Of a stretch of 5,334 bases of DNA, positions 5,268 to 5,334 are shown in pieces. Both the position numbers and the translations under genes were made by a program. The notes beneath the pieces are model-generated. The model saw only the letters and a list, made by a program, of their open reading frames with translations, was not told where the DNA came from and did not search any database. Positions within the stretch are counted from its first letter, which is position 1. Every line of letters begins with the position of its first letter. The stretch comes from Leptolyngbyaceae cyanobacterium M65_K2018_010 (GTDB lineage: Bacteria; Cyanobacteriota; Cyanobacteriia; Phormidesmidales; Phormidesmidaceae): positions 1-5,334 of the forward strand of contig DVEE01000418.1 in the NCBI GenBank assembly GCA_015295885.1, written 5' to 3'.

Positions 5268-5334
5268 TGAACCAAGTCATGATGGCCTGTTCGGCCCTCT
5301 CCAACCTTGCTGGACATTTGTTAGCCTCGTAACC

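Larger units (their letters stand above)
4727..5334. other. Long non-coding region with DnaA boxes and hairpins
   Basis: About 600 nt to the right edge with no convincing protein gene. Open frames exist on both strands (the longest is about 107 codons on plus, 4875-5198), but they start without ribosome sites and resemble no family I know. The stretch contains three DnaA boxes (4856-4864, 4879-4887, 4987-4995), several inverted repeats, a plus-strand terminator-like hairpin (5213-5246) and an extended -10 (5259-5267, +). It is not notably AT-rich, so a duplex-unwinding element of an origin is not evident. The next gene must lie beyond 5334. A 17-codon frame at 5279-5332 (+) could be a leader peptide, but nothing supports it. 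Confidence 0.6.

Noticed and set aside
4856..5304. Several open frames of 65-107 codons on both strands
   Set aside because: Mutually overlapping, with TTG or ill-supported starts and no recognisable domain. They also cover the inverted repeats and DnaA boxes, as chance frames in a GC-rich gap would.
4727..5334. tRNA, RNase P RNA or tmRNA gene
   Set aside because: GGAAAAGTCTGG at 4990 faintly resembles a conserved RNase P RNA stretch, but the other conserved blocks are missing and no cloverleaf was found.

Overview
The window looks like ordinary chromosomal DNA from a cyanobacterium. The basis is the gene content: a SmtA/BmtA-type metallothionein, a 433-residue glutamate-1-semialdehyde aminomutase whose catalytic residues fall on the Synechococcus numbering (Lys273, Asp245, Tyr150, Glu406), an FtsE with the cyanobacterial-looking sequence, and a PrxQ/BCP peroxiredoxin. 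The genus cannot be fixed from this much sequence.

Layout. Positions 2-130 (+) hold the 3' end of a metallothionein gene, which converges on hemL (174-1475, -) across a 27-bp perfect palindrome that probably ends transcription. To the right, every recognised gene is on the minus strand: hemL (C5-pathway tetrapyrrole synthesis), ftsE (cell-division ABC ATPase, 1710-2567), a Nudix hydrolase (2874-3350), a PrxQ/BCP peroxiredoxin (3366-3830) and a YdfG-like short-chain dehydrogenase (3947-4726). The Nudix gene starts 15 nt after the peroxiredoxin stop, so those two are probably one transcript (oxidative-damage theme). The others have separate leaders. ftsE has the best promoter in the window (TTGACA, 16 nt, TACAAT), and its position argues against the longest ftsE reading frame.

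From about 4748 to the end (587 bp) I find no convincing protein gene. This stretch holds two perfect DnaA boxes (TTATCCACA) in inverted orientation inside a 12-bp inverted repeat, a third box of the TTTTCCACA type forming one arm of a hairpin, a strong hairpin followed by ATTTT that looks like a plus-strand terminator, and an extended -10 (TGGTACAAT) facing the right edge. It may be a DnaA-controlled promoter region, part of a replication origin, or a non-coding transcript. It is the most interesting part of the window. The 306-bp gap before ftsE also contains a stable plus-strand hairpin.

I see no mobile element, CRISPR array, tRNA or rRNA, and no evidence for a new defence or biosynthetic system. 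The points worth checking are the DnaA-box region, the plus-strand RNA signals, a TTG start for hemL, an ftsE not accompanied by ftsX, and an excess of CCTAGG between genes.
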